64,000 bases of DNA from Glycomyces buryatensis (GCF_004912275.1 NZ_STGY01000001.1:1-64000), one strand, 5' to 3'. Numbered from the stretch's first letter, positions 34,637 through 43,085 are shown. Notes: generated from the letters alone by a model not told the origin. A program made the numbers and translations.

Positions 34637-35722
34637 ATGTCCCCCATAGGCATCGCCCCCACCCCTATGCCGGCCGCCCGACCGGCAATCGCTCGCCGCA
34701 GCGCCGTGCTCGCGCTGGCCGGCATCGCCGTTCTCGGCGCCGCCGCCTGCTCGGCCCCGACCGCCTCGATATCCACCCGTTCCGGCTACTCGATCGTCGG
34801 CGACGACATTCCCGTCTCGGTCTGCCCGTCCGAGGGCGAGTCCAGGCTCTCCGACGAGGAGGGCACGCTCATCAGCGCCCACTTCGCGCTGCGGGTCGAA
34901 TGCGTCGCGTCCTTCACCGAGATCCCCGAGGACTTCCAACTCGCCTACCTGTTCGGCGACGACGCCGAGGTGCTCCCGCCCGAAGCGGGCTTCGAGTTCA
35001 CGCTCGTGCAGTTCGCGCCCGAGCCCGACGCCGAGGCGCCCGACGAGGACGCGAACGAGGTGACGGGGACGCTCGCGATCGGCGACGTGACCTGGGATTT
35101 CGACCAGGAGCTGCCGGGGCCGGGCTCGGTCTACCTGGCGGTGACCGAGGCCGACTCGCCCGTGAATCTGGAACTCACCGACGCCGAGCGGACCCAGTCG
35201 CTGGATCTGCGCGAACGCACCCGGACCGGCACCATCGAGGCGCTGTACACCGGCGAGCCCGAAGTCAAGAGCGACGTCATCGAACACACGGTCGAAGCGT
35301 CCCTGAACAGCGGCGGCTACAACTACTGGGTCGACGGCTGGGTGTACAGCACCAACTTCGTCGGCACCCGCACCGTCTACGCGGACGGGGAATGGGTCGC
35401 CGAGCCGGACCGGGCGCTGCTCTCCGTCAGCTTCGTCTGGATGCGCTCGGGCAGCGGGCTGGAGTGGGACATCGACCCCGAGGAGACGCTCAAGGTCTCC
35501 GGCCCCGACGGCGCGCTGGAGCCGGCCGTGGTCGACCACGACGACGAGGACTACGGCGACGGCGAGCTCCGCTACTACGACATGCAGTACGACGTCCCCG
35601 CAGACGCCCTCGAATTCACCCTGAAGTTCAGCCCCAAGGGGCCGATCGCCTGGCCGGAGGAGGGCATCGAAATGCCCGTCGAGAACGAGAAGACGCACGA
35701 AGCGGCGCTCGACTTCGCCTAG
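34637..35722 (+). CDS. Putative lipoprotein, unknown function
   Basis: This 361-residue protein has a long basic lead, a hydrophobic core and the lipobox LGAAAC (Cys at about 38), so it should be lipid-anchored outside the membrane. The mature part is acidic and beta-rich with no motif I recognise. It contains GGYNYWVDGWVYSTNFVGTRTVYADGEWVAEP, perhaps a jelly-roll-type fold. The gene sits on the opposite strand between rimO and ftsK, breaking an otherwise reverse-oriented series. The -10 box TAGGCT ends 6 nt before ATG (leaderless). The TAG stop opens a CTAG-family terminator. Confidence 0.78.
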   Translation: MSPIGIAPTPMPAARPAIARRSAVLALAGIAVLGAAACSAPTASISTRSGYSIVGDDIPVSVCPSEGESRLSDEEGTLISAHFALRVECVASFTEIPEDFQLAYLFGDDAEVLPPEAGFEFTLVQFAPEPDAEAPDEDANEVTGTLAIGDVTWDFDQELPGPGSVYLAVTEADSPVNLELTDAERTQSLDLRERTRTGTIEALYTGEPEVKSDVIEHTVEASLNSGGYNYWVDGWVYSTNFVGTRTVYADGEWVAEPDRALLSVSFVWMRSGSGLEWDIDPEETLKVSGPDGALEPAVVDHDDEDYGDGELRYYDMQYDVPADALEFTLKFSPKGPIAWPEEGIEMPVENEKTHEAALDFA

Positions 35723-35744
35723 GGGGTTCGTAAACACCCCTAGG
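35718..35744. terminator. CTAG-family stem-loop, copy 4
   Basis: CCTAGGGG (from 35718) pairs with CCCCTAGG (35737-35744) around a GTTCGTAAAC centre. The left arm contains the lipoprotein stop codon (TAG 35720-35722). It serves convergent lipoprotein and ftsK genes. Confidence 0.8.
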
Positions 35745-35766
35745 GCCAGTCCTGTGAACCCGGATG

Positions 35767-38358
35767 TCACTCGCCCCGGATGGAGGCGAGGACGCCGTCG
35801 AGGTCCCCGGGCTGGACCAGGACGTCGCGGGCCTTGGTGCCCTCCGAGGGGCCGACGACCCCGCGCGTCTCCATCAGGTCCATGAGCCGACCGGCCTTCG
35901 CGAAGCCCACGCGCAGCTTGCGCTGAAGCATCGAGGTGGAGCCGAACTGGGTGGTGACCACCTGCTCGACCGCCTGGCACAGCAGGTCCAGGTCGTCCCC
36001 GATCTCCGCGTCGATCTCCTTCTTGGTGCCCGGGGCGGCCGTGACCTCGTCGATGTACTGGGCGTCCATCTGCGACTTCGCGTGCTCGACGGCCGCCTCG
36101 ATCTCGGCATCACCTACCCAGGCGCCCTGGATGCGTTCGGGCTTGGAGGCTCCCATCGGCAGGAACAGGCCGTCACCGCGGCCCACCAGCTTCTCGGCGC
36201 CCGGCTGGTCCAGGATGACCCGCGAGTCGGCGAGGCTGGAGGTCGAGAACGCCAGGCGCGAGGGCACATTGGCCTTGATCAGGCCCGTGACCACGTCGAC
36301 CGACGGGCGCTGCGTCGCCAGCACCAGGTGGATGCCCGCCGCCCGCGCCAGCTGGGTGATGCGGACGACCGATTCCTCCACATCCCGCGCCGCGACCATC
36401 ATCAGGTCCGCCAACTCGTCCACGATGACCAGCAGGTACGGGTGGGGGCGGATCTCCCGGTTCGAACCGGGGTCGGCCTTGATCTGGCCCGAGCGGACCT
36501 TGCGGTTGAAGTCGTCGATGTGGCGGACCCCCGCCTGCGCCAGATCCTCATAGCGCATGTCCATCTCCTTGACCACCCATTGGAGCGCGTCCGAGGCCTT
36601 CTTCGGGTTGGTCACGATCGGGTGGACCAGGTGCGGGATACCCTCGTACGTCGTCAGCTCCACCCGCTTGGGGTCGATGAGGAGGAGGCGCACCTGCTCG
36701 GGCGTGGCCCGCATGAGCAGGGAGGTCAAAAGTGCATTGATGCAGCTCGATTTACCTGACCCGGTCGCCCCGGCCACCAGGACATGCGGCATCTTCGCGA
36801 GGTTGGTGAGGACGTAGCCGCCCTCGATGTCCTTGCCGAGGCCCACGATCATCGGGTGGTCGTCGGAGGCAGCCTCTTTGGAGCGTAGGACGTCACCGAG
36901 AGCGACGTCCTCACGATCGGTATTGGGGATCTCGACGCCCACCGCGCTCTTGCCGGGGATCGGGTTGATGATGCGGATGTCCGAGCTCTTGACCGCGTAG
37001 GCGATGTTCTTGGACAACTGGATGATCCGCTCGACCTTGACGGCCGGGCCCAGCTCCACCTCGTAGCGGGTGACGGTGGGGCCGCGCGTGAAACCGGTGA
37101 CCGCAGCGTCCACATTGAACTGACCGAAGACTTCCTGGAGAGCGGCGATGACCGTCTCGTTCGCCTTCGAGCGCTTCTTCGCGGCCGGGCCCGTGTGAAG
37201 GATCTCCAGCGACGGGCGCTGGTAGTCGCCGTCGTCGACCGCCGTGGCGGCCTCCGTCAGCGTCGGCTGCTCGGCCTTCTTCGGGGGCGGCGAGTGCTTC
37301 GGCGGCTCGCGGCGCGGCTGGGGCTCGGGGTCCGGAATGACCTCCGTGCGGTGGTGCGGCGGCGGCGCTTCGGTATTGAGCTCGGGCACCTCCTCGGGGG
37401 TCAGGCGCGGCAGGATCGTGGTGGCGCGGTGGATGGTCCGCGCCTCCTCCTCCTTGAGCCGCTCGGCCTCCTTGGAGAGGCGGCGGCGCTCCTGGACGTC
37501 GCCGTTCTCGTCCTCATAGGTCTCGACCTTCCCGGTCGCCAGGTCCCACAACCGGATCAACCTCGTCGGCACCTGGTTCACCGGCGTCGCGGTCGCCACC
37601 AGCACCCCGAAGAGGAGCAGCAGCACCAGCAGCGGGAAGGCCACATAGGGGGACACGCCCAGGGACAGGCCGCCGCCGACGAGCCAGCCGATCTGGCCGC
37701 CCGCCGCCATGCGCTCGCCCATTTCGGATGGCAGGCCCGAGATCAGATGCAGCAGACCGAGACTGGAGAGCCAGATCGACATCCAGCCGACCAGGGGGCG
37801 CCCGTGGCCCTCCTCCGGCGGCTCCTGGCGCATGACGCGCAGACCCCACAGGACGAGGAGGACGGGCAGCGCGCGCGTCGCCAGACCCATCAGCCAGTCC
37901 AGAATGAATGCGAACCGCTCCCCCACCGGGCCCGCCACGTCGAACCAGACCGCGCAGGCCAGCACGATCGCGGCGCCCACCAGCAGCAGACCGAGCCCGT
38001 CGCGGCGGTGCGCCGGATCGATCTCGCGCGCGGTCGCCGCCTCCTTGCCGACCGAGCGGGCCATCCAGCCGGTCGTGCGGGCGGTGCCGACCCACAGGCC
38101 GCGCAGGCCCATGCCGAGCGCCTCCAGCGGGCCGGGGACCGCGTCGAGGCGGCTGCGCTTCTTGGCCGCCGCCTTCTTCGCGGTGGACTTGCGCTGTGCC
38201 GGAGCCTTCTTCGCGGTCTTCTTGACCGCCTTCTTGGCGGGCTTCTTCGCGGCCTTCTTGGCGGGCTTGCGGGCAGCGGAGGCGGCGGGGCGCCGCGCAG
38301 AGCCGGACGAGGTCCGCTTGCGGGCGGCCCCTCGCGCACCGCTGGTCCTGGCCATCAT
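35767..38358 (-). CDS. ftsK: DNA translocase FtsK/SpoIIIE
   Basis: This 863-residue protein has an N-terminal tail of about 70 residues made of Lys/Ala/Pro repeats (PAKKAAKKPAKKAVKK and similar), like histone H1. Four membrane helices (about 120-275) and a charged linker follow. The motor has Walker A VAGATGSGKSSCINALL, Walker B LLVIVDELADLMM and ATQRPSVDVVTGLIKAN. The C-terminal gamma domain (QLLRR-like region DLDLLCQAVEQVVTTQFGSTSMLQRKLRVGFAKAGRLMD) recognises polar sequences. It pumps chromosomes through septa. ATG 38358 is preceded 7 nt upstream by TAACGT (leaderless). The basic tail could bind DNA directly. Confidence 0.93.
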   Translation of the reverse strand: MMARTSGARGAARKRTSSGSARRPAASAARKPAKKAAKKPAKKAVKKTAKKAPAQRKSTAKKAAAKKRSRLDAVPGPLEALGMGLRGLWVGTARTTGWMARSVGKEAATAREIDPAHRRDGLGLLLVGAAIVLACAVWFDVAGPVGERFAFILDWLMGLATRALPVLLVLWGLRVMRQEPPEEGHGRPLVGWMSIWLSSLGLLHLISGLPSEMGERMAAGGQIGWLVGGGLSLGVSPYVAFPLLVLLLLFGVLVATATPVNQVPTRLIRLWDLATGKVETYEDENGDVQERRRLSKEAERLKEEEARTIHRATTILPRLTPEEVPELNTEAPPPHHRTEVIPDPEPQPRREPPKHSPPPKKAEQPTLTEAATAVDDGDYQRPSLEILHTGPAAKKRSKANETVIAALQEVFGQFNVDAAVTGFTRGPTVTRYEVELGPAVKVERIIQLSKNIAYAVKSSDIRIINPIPGKSAVGVEIPNTDREDVALGDVLRSKEAASDDHPMIVGLGKDIEGGYVLTNLAKMPHVLVAGATGSGKSSCINALLTSLLMRATPEQVRLLLIDPKRVELTTYEGIPHLVHPIVTNPKKASDALQWVVKEMDMRYEDLAQAGVRHIDDFNRKVRSGQIKADPGSNREIRPHPYLLVIVDELADLMMVAARDVEESVVRITQLARAAGIHLVLATQRPSVDVVTGLIKANVPSRLAFSTSSLADSRVILDQPGAEKLVGRGDGLFLPMGASKPERIQGAWVGDAEIEAAVEHAKSQMDAQYIDEVTAAPGTKKEIDAEIGDDLDLLCQAVEQVVTTQFGSTSMLQRKLRVGFAKAGRLMDLMETRGVVGPSEGTKARDVLVQPGDLDGVLASIRGE

Positions 38359-38420
38359 GATCCATACGTTACCGCCCCCACGCCGCCCGGCGTTGACGTG
38401 AGGACACACCAAGAGAGGGC

Positions 38421-38432
38421 TAATGTGTGCGC
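38421..38432 (+). promoter_or_regulatory. Leaderless promoter -10 (TAATGT) of the SDR gene
   Basis: TAATGT (38421-38426) ends 6 nt before ATG 38433. It is divergent from the ftsK -10 (TAACGT on the reverse strand, 38366-38371). Confidence 0.6.
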
Positions 38433-39149
38433 ATGTCTGAACCCGACACCGCGAAGACAATCCTGGTGACCGGCGCGGGACGCGGCCTCGGCCGAGCCCT
38501 CGCCGCACAGCTGACCGCACGCGGTGACCACGTCATCGCCCACGCACGCAGCGAAGGCACCCTCGACGGGGTGCCGTGCAAAAGCCGCCTCATCGCCGAC
38601 CTCGCCACCCCCGAGACCCTGGCGGACGCCGTCGCGGCCGCCGGAATCGACCACCTCGACGCGCTGATCCACAATGCCGGAATCGCGCGGGTCGAGCCGA
38701 TCGCGACCCAGACTCTCGACTGGTGGCAGCAGACCCTCGCGGTCAACTTGGCCGCCCCGGCCGAACTGACCCGGCTGCTGCTGCCGGCGCTGCGGGCGGC
38801 CCGGGGCCACGTCGTGTTCGTGAACTCGGGCGCGGGCCTGAACGCCGGGCCGCTGTGGGCCTCGTACGCGGCCAGCAAGTTCGGAGTGCGGGCGCTGGCG
38901 GACGCGCTGCGCGCCGAGGAACAGGGCGCGGGCGTGCGGGTCACGAGCCTGTACCCGTCCCATTTCGACACGGACATGCAGCGCAGCGTGCGCGAGCAGG
39001 CGAACTCGAACTACGACCCCGAGCGCGCCACCAGCGTCGACTCGATCGCGAAGGCCATCGTGGACGTGCTGAACACCCCGGCGGACATGGTGATCAACGA
39101 AATGCGGATCGAGCCGCCGAACCCGCTTCCGATCCGCCCCAAGAGCTGA
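38433..39149 (+). CDS. Short-chain dehydrogenase/reductase
   Basis: This 238-residue classical SDR has the NAD(P)-binding motif ILVTGAGRGLGRALAAQL (TGxxxGxG), the structural LIHNAGIAR (NAG) and VVFVNSGAGL with the active Ser. The catalytic SYAASKFGVRAL has Tyr and Lys in YxxxK. The substrate is unknown. ATG 38433 is supported by the TAATGT -10 box 6 nt upstream. Its TGA stop overlaps CTG 39146, the probable start of the following membrane ORF. Confidence 0.9.
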   Translation: MSEPDTAKTILVTGAGRGLGRALAAQLTARGDHVIAHARSEGTLDGVPCKSRLIADLATPETLADAVAAAGIDHLDALIHNAGIARVEPIATQTLDWWQQTLAVNLAAPAELTRLLLPALRAARGHVVFVNSGAGLNAGPLWASYAASKFGVRALADALRAEEQGAGVRVTSLYPSHFDTDMQRSVREQANSNYDPERATSVDSIAKAIVDVLNTPADMVINEMRIEPPNPLPIRPKS

Positions 39150-39520
39150 CCGGCCGCCTCCCGGGGCTCGCCCCGGCGGACATCCTGATCGTCCTGGTCG
39201 GCTGGACCGCCGTCGGCATCAAGCCGGGCCTGGAGCGGACCGCCAAACTCGGCGGCATCGGCCTGGCCCTGATCACCGTCGCGGCCTCGTTTCGGCCGGT
39301 CCAGGTCATCAACGGCCTCATCGATCAGGCCGGAGACGACGCCGGCGACATCCCGGCCGCGGCCGGCGGCGGCATCTGGCTCTACGTCCTCGCCGCGATC
39401 CTCCTGGTGATCAGCATCTTCATGATGCGCTGGGCCCCACAGCCGAAGCCCATGCAGCAGCCGCAGACCCAGCAGATGCCCCCGCAGCAGCCGGGCCCGT
39501 ACAACCAGCCGCAGCAGTAA
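39146..39520 (+). CDS. Small membrane protein with probable CTG start
   Basis: This 124-residue frame encodes a predicted helix (DILIVLVGWTAVGIKPGLE...GGIGLALITVAASF) and a second one (GIWLYVLAAILLVISIFMM), then a Gln/Pro-rich tail (PQTQQMPPQQPGPYNQPQQ). It looks protein-coding by composition and ends at TAA before a perfect terminator. However, the frame has no ATG, GTG or TTG between the SDR coding region and the first helix. CTG 39146 overlaps the SDR stop as CTGA, in the geometry of coupled ATGA starts. An alternative is a sequencing frameshift or programmed frameshift fusing it to the SDR. Confidence 0.55.
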   Translation: MTGRLPGLAPADILIVLVGWTAVGIKPGLERTAKLGGIGLALITVAASFRPVQVINGLIDQAGDDAGDIPAAAGGGIWLYVLAAILLVISIFMMRWAPQPKPMQQPQTQQMPPQQPGPYNQPQQ

Positions 39521-39530
39521 CCAAGCAAAA

Positions 39531-39567
39531 AGGGAGGGGCCAAGCGCTACGCGCTTGGCCCCTCCCT
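39531..39567. terminator. Perfect 17-bp hairpin terminator
   Basis: Arms 39531-39547 and 39551-39567 pair perfectly around the loop TAC. Five A residues just to the left give a U-tail for reverse-strand transcripts. It resembles the hairpin at 40310-40348 on the other side of the toxin-antitoxin pair. Confidence 0.9.
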
Positions 39568-39574
39568 CAAGTCG

Positions 39575-39994
39575 TTACAAGTCGGCAGGAAGCAGTCGGA
39601 ACGCAGGGTGCGGCGTCAATGGGCGAATCATTCTAAAATGGCGCATGTCCAGAGTGGCGATCGCATCGGTCCGGAACTCTCTTGCCAACACGACATTGGT
39701 CGCGTCCGAGAGTCCGATCTCGGGGTAGTCCTGCAAGACAGCGTGAGCCGCCAACAGCGACTGCCCTATCCCAGGGACCTCCCAGCGACCCGAGGCGACT
39801 CGCGAGGCGATATAGCCGAGTGCCGCATTCGATACGGCCGACCCCATCCGCATCGCCAGCAGGTAATCGAGCTCGGCGAGGATGCACGGTGAAACCACGA
39901 TATGACCCGTAGCGGCGAACGCCTCACGCGTGCCGACATGATGTTTGTCGTCCGCGTTGAAGAATGCGACCAGTGCCGAGGTATCGGCGATCAC
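39575..39994 (-). CDS. PIN-domain toxin partnered with Phd/YefM antitoxin
   Basis: This 139-residue PIN nuclease has Asp in VIADTSALVAFF, Glu in LAELDYL, Asp in GLSDATNVVLA and a final Asp in ATLDMRHFRMIRPLT. It is homologous to the toxin at 11486-11935. The likely role is RNA cleavage inhibiting growth. GTG 39994 is the start, 10 nt after the antitoxin stop. Longer in-frame starts up to 40174 run back through the antitoxin gene and are rejected. It ends just before a terminator with a reverse-strand U-tail. Confidence 0.85.
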   Translation of the reverse strand: MIADTSALVAFFNADDKHHVGTREAFAATGHIVVSPCILAELDYLLAMRMGSAVSNAALGYIASRVASGRWEVPGIGQSLLAAHAVLQDYPEIGLSDATNVVLAREFRTDAIATLDMRHFRMIRPLTPHPAFRLLPADL

Positions 39995-40004
39995 AACCGG
40001 GAAA

Positions 40005-40265
40005 TTAGGGATGATCGCCCCCGAACCCCGCGAGCCACTGATCGACCTTCTCGGAGAACAAGGCGGGACCGCTGAAGGTCGGGGCCCGGTTGTCATCACC
40101 CATGGGATCAGTCCTGAAGGGGTAGGTCGGCTCACCCTCATCCCCCACCGGCCGGATGATCGCAATCGGCGCACCGTTCTTCGTGACGGTCACCGATTCG
40201 CCCGCTTCCACTTGCGCCAGCACCTGGGCGGTGTGCTGGTTCAGCTCTCGCATCGAGGCATCCAT
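40005..40265 (-). CDS. Phd/YefM-family antitoxin
   Basis: This 86-residue protein has the Phd fold start: DASMRELNQHTAQVLAQVEAGESVTVTKNGAPIAIIRPV, with LNQHTAQVL and GAPIAII as hallmarks. A disordered C-terminus (ALFSEKVDQWLAGFGG) should bind the toxin. ATG 40265 lies 6 nt after a TACAAT -10 box (leaderless), which itself overlaps the dyad TGTACTAC-AC-GTAGTACA. TGTACA-like cores are typical YefM operator elements, so autorepression is expected. Confidence 0.9.
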   Translation of the reverse strand: MDASMRELNQHTAQVLAQVEAGESVTVTKNGAPIAIIRPVGDEGEPTYPFRTDPMGDDNRAPTFSGPALFSEKVDQWLAGFGGDHP

Positions 40266-40271
40266 GCACCT

Positions 40272-40291
40272 ATTGTACTACACGTAGTACA
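40272..40291 (-). promoter_or_regulatory. Antitoxin operator and -10
   Basis: TGTACTACACGTAGTACA (40274-40291) is a perfect inverted repeat with 8-nt arms. On the reverse strand TACAAT (40272-40277) overlaps it and ends 6 nt before ATG 40265. Confidence 0.72.
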
Positions 40292-40309
40292 TGAGGTGGA
40301 TTCTGTTTA

Positions 40310-40348
40310 AGAGGAGGGGCCGGGCGCTTCGCGCCCGGCCCCTCCTCT
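40310..40348. terminator. Perfect 18-bp hairpin terminator of rnj
   Basis: Arms 40310-40327 and 40331-40348 pair perfectly around TTC. The sequence is nearly that of the 39531 hairpin (GGAGGGGCC...GCGC stem). Confidence 0.9.
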
Positions 40349-40388
40349 ACTTGCGTTCAGACTTCCAGGCTGTGCCCGTCGCGCGCCC

Positions 40389-42080
40389 TCAGACTTCCAC
40401 CACGTGCGGGACGATCATCGGGCGGCGGCGGTAGGTGTCGTTGACCCACTTGCCCACCGTGCGGCGCAGGATCTGCTGGAGCTGGTGCGGGTCCAGGACC
40501 CCGTCCTGGGCCGCCCGGTCCAATGCCTGCTCGATCAGGGGCAGCACCCCGTCGAAGGCCTTCGGGTCCTCCGAGAAGCCACGGGCCGAGATCGTCGGGC
40601 CGCCCACGATCTTGCCGTTCTCCGAGTCGATCACGACCGTCGCGGCGATGAAGCCGCCGTCGCCGAGGACCCGGCGCTCGCTCAGCACCGGCTCGCCGAC
40701 ATCGCCCACCGACATGCCGTCCACATAGACCAGCTTGTTCGGGACGTGCCCGACCACGCGGGCGCGGCCGTCGATCAGGTCGACCACGTCGCCGTTCTCG
40801 ATCACGATGACCTGGTCCTCGGGGACGCCGGAGGCGATCGCCAGGCGCGCGTGCGCCTGGAGGTGCCGCGCCTCGCCGTGGACCGGGATCATGTTGGAGG
40901 GCTTGACGACGTTGAGCACGTACAGCAGCTCCCCGGCCGGGGCGTGCCCCGAGACGTGGACCTTTGCGACGTCCTTGTGGATCACCGAAGCGCCGGTGCG
41001 GGCCAAGCGGTTGATCACGCCGTAGACGGCGGTCTCATTGCCGGGCACCAGCGACGACGCCAGGATGATCGTGTCGTCGGGCTCGACCGCGATGTGCCGG
41101 TGGTCGCCCGAGGCCATGCGGCCCAATGCGCTCATCGGCTCGCCCTGCGAACCGGTCGACATGTACACGACCTCGTCGTTCGGCAGCCGCACCGCCTCGT
41201 CCATGCTCACCAGCAGGTGCTCGGGCACCTGCAACAGCCGCAGGTCACGGGCGATCGCCATGTTGCGGACCATCGAGCGGCCCACGAAGGCGACCTTGCG
41301 GCCGTGCTCGGCGGCGGCGTCGATGATCTGCTGGACGCGGTGCACGTGGCTCGCGAACGAGGCCACGATGATGCGGCCCTTGACGTCCTCGAACAGGCTC
41401 GACAGGACCGGCCCGATCTCCCGCTCCGAGGTGACGAAGCCGGGGATCTCGGCATTGGTCGAGTCCGACAGCAGCAGGTCCACGCCCTGGTCGCCGAGCC
41501 GGGCGAACCCGGCCAGGTCGGTGACGCGACCGTCCAGCGGCAGCTGGTCCATCTTGAAGTCGCCGGTGTGCAGCACCAGGCCGGCCTCGGTCCGGATCGC
41601 CACGGCCAGCGCGTCCGGAATGGAGTGGTTGACCGACAGGAACTCGAGTCCGAACGGACCCAGTTCCAGGGTCTCGGTCTCGGCGACGACGACGCTGACG
41701 GGCTTGATGCGGCGCTCGCGCAGCTTGGCCTCGACCAGGGCGACGGAGAACTTCGATCCGACGACCGGGATGTCGTTCTTGTGCTCCAGCAGGAACGGGA
41801 TGCCGCCGATGTGGTCCTCGTGGCCGTGGGTGACGACGATGGCCTCGATGTCGTCGAGGCGGTCGAGGATCGGCGTGAAGTCCGGCAGGATCAGGTCGAC
41901 GCCGGGCTGCTCGACGTCGGGGAAGAGCACCCCGCAGTCGACGATGAGGAGCTTGCCGTCGTATTCGAACAGGGTCATGTTGCGGCCGATGGCACCGAGG
42001 CCGCCGAGCGGCGTGACGCGCAGGCCGCCGGCGGGCAGGTCTCCGGGAATTCCCAGGTTGTCAGGTCGAGTCAGGCTCAT
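40389..42080 (-). CDS. rnj: Ribonuclease J
   Basis: This 563-residue metallo-beta-lactamase-fold RNase has 5'-3' exo- and endonuclease activity in mRNA decay and rRNA maturation. It shows VTHGHEDHIGG (zinc ligands), HTGDFKMD, the SDSTNAEIPG motif and beta-CASP motifs (IIVASFASHVHRVQQ, STGSQGEP, HVSGHAPAGEL, IPVHGEARHLQAHA). The C-terminal domain is present. Its ATG overlaps the dapA stop by 4 nt (ATGA). The dapA-rnj pair matches the mycobacterial order. Confidence 0.95.
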   Translation of the reverse strand: MSLTRPDNLGIPGDLPAGGLRVTPLGGLGAIGRNMTLFEYDGKLLIVDCGVLFPDVEQPGVDLILPDFTPILDRLDDIEAIVVTHGHEDHIGGIPFLLEHKNDIPVVGSKFSVALVEAKLRERRIKPVSVVVAETETLELGPFGLEFLSVNHSIPDALAVAIRTEAGLVLHTGDFKMDQLPLDGRVTDLAGFARLGDQGVDLLLSDSTNAEIPGFVTSEREIGPVLSSLFEDVKGRIIVASFASHVHRVQQIIDAAAEHGRKVAFVGRSMVRNMAIARDLRLLQVPEHLLVSMDEAVRLPNDEVVYMSTGSQGEPMSALGRMASGDHRHIAVEPDDTIILASSLVPGNETAVYGVINRLARTGASVIHKDVAKVHVSGHAPAGELLYVLNVVKPSNMIPVHGEARHLQAHARLAIASGVPEDQVIVIENGDVVDLIDGRARVVGHVPNKLVYVDGMSVGDVGEPVLSERRVLGDGGFIAATVVIDSENGKIVGGPTISARGFSEDPKAFDGVLPLIEQALDRAAQDGVLDPHQLQQILRRTVGKWVNDTYRRRPMIVPHVVEV

Positions 42081-42973
42081 GCGATCCCCTTCACGGTGGC
42101 TAGGTTCTCCGCGATGAAGTCTGCGGTGACGGTGTCTGCGGCGGGCAGCGGCAGGCGAGGTTCGCCGCCGGGAAGCCCGCGCTGGGCAAGTGCGGCCTTG
42201 ACCGCGATGACCCCCTGGGCCGGGCCCTGGAGGGCGCGGAGGGCGGGCAGGAGGGCGTCGTTGATGGCGCTGGCCTTGGTGACGTCGCCTTCGTCGAAGG
42301 CGTCGAACATTTCGTTGATCTGCTTGCCCACGAGGTGGGCGATGACGGAGACGACGCCGACTTGGCCGGTGGCGTAGGCGGCGAGGTTGAGCGCGTCGAC
42401 GCCGCAGTAGAAGGACAGGCCGGTGGCGACGCGGATCCGCTGGGTGGCGGAGAGGTCGGCGGTGGCGTCCTTGCAGGCGATGATGCGGGGGTGCTCGGCG
42501 AGGCGCAGGTAGGAGGCCTCGGTGATCGGCACGCAGGAGCGGGCCGGGATGTCGTAGAGCATCGCGGGCAGCTCGGTGGCGTCGGCGATGGCCGTGAAGT
42601 GCGCTTCGATGCCGTCCTGCGGGGGCCGCGAGTAGTAGGGCGTGACGAGCAGCAGGCCTTGTGCGCCGGCCTTCTCGGCCTGGCGGGCCAGTTCGACGGA
42701 GTGGCGGGTGTCGTTGGTGGACGCTCCGGCGATGATGTGGGCGCGGTCCCCGACGGCTCCGACGACGGCCTCGATGACCTGGGTCTTCTCGGCGTCGGTG
42801 GTGGTCGGGGATTCGCCGGTGGTGCCGTTGACGACGAGGCCGTCGCAGCCTTGGTCGTCGACGAGGTAGCGGGCGAGTTCGGCCGTGCCGGGGACGTCGA
42901 GTTCACCTGAGGGGGTGAACGGCGTGATCATTGCCGCCAGTGTTCGCCCGAACGGGCGTGTCACGTTGCGCAT
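42077..42973 (-). CDS. dapA: 4-hydroxy-tetrahydrodipicolinate synthase
   Basis: This 298-residue aldolase condenses pyruvate with aspartate semialdehyde in lysine and diaminopimelate synthesis. It has NGTTGESPTTTDAEK, AGASTNDTRHSVELA, MLYDIPARSCVPI (catalytic Tyr) and IIACKDATADL with the Schiff-base Lys. ATG 42973. It is followed by rnj with a 4-nt overlap and preceded by thyX 112 nt upstream on the same strand. dapB lies about 5 kb to the right. Confidence 0.95.
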   Translation of the reverse strand: MRNVTRPFGRTLAAMITPFTPSGELDVPGTAELARYLVDDQGCDGLVVNGTTGESPTTTDAEKTQVIEAVVGAVGDRAHIIAGASTNDTRHSVELARQAEKAGAQGLLLVTPYYSRPPQDGIEAHFTAIADATELPAMLYDIPARSCVPITEASYLRLAEHPRIIACKDATADLSATQRIRVATGLSFYCGVDALNLAAYATGQVGVVSVIAHLVGKQINEMFDAFDEGDVTKASAINDALLPALRALQGPAQGVIAVKAALAQRGLPGGEPRLPLPAADTVTADFIAENLATVKGIA

Positions 42974-43085
42974 GTGCTTTCACCAATGCTGGTCTGGGCA
43001 GCCGGGGAATCCGCTCCGGCCGCTCTCGGTTTCACTTTCTCAAGTTTCGCCGCCTTCAATGACGGCTTCAAGCGTCTTCGGCCCG

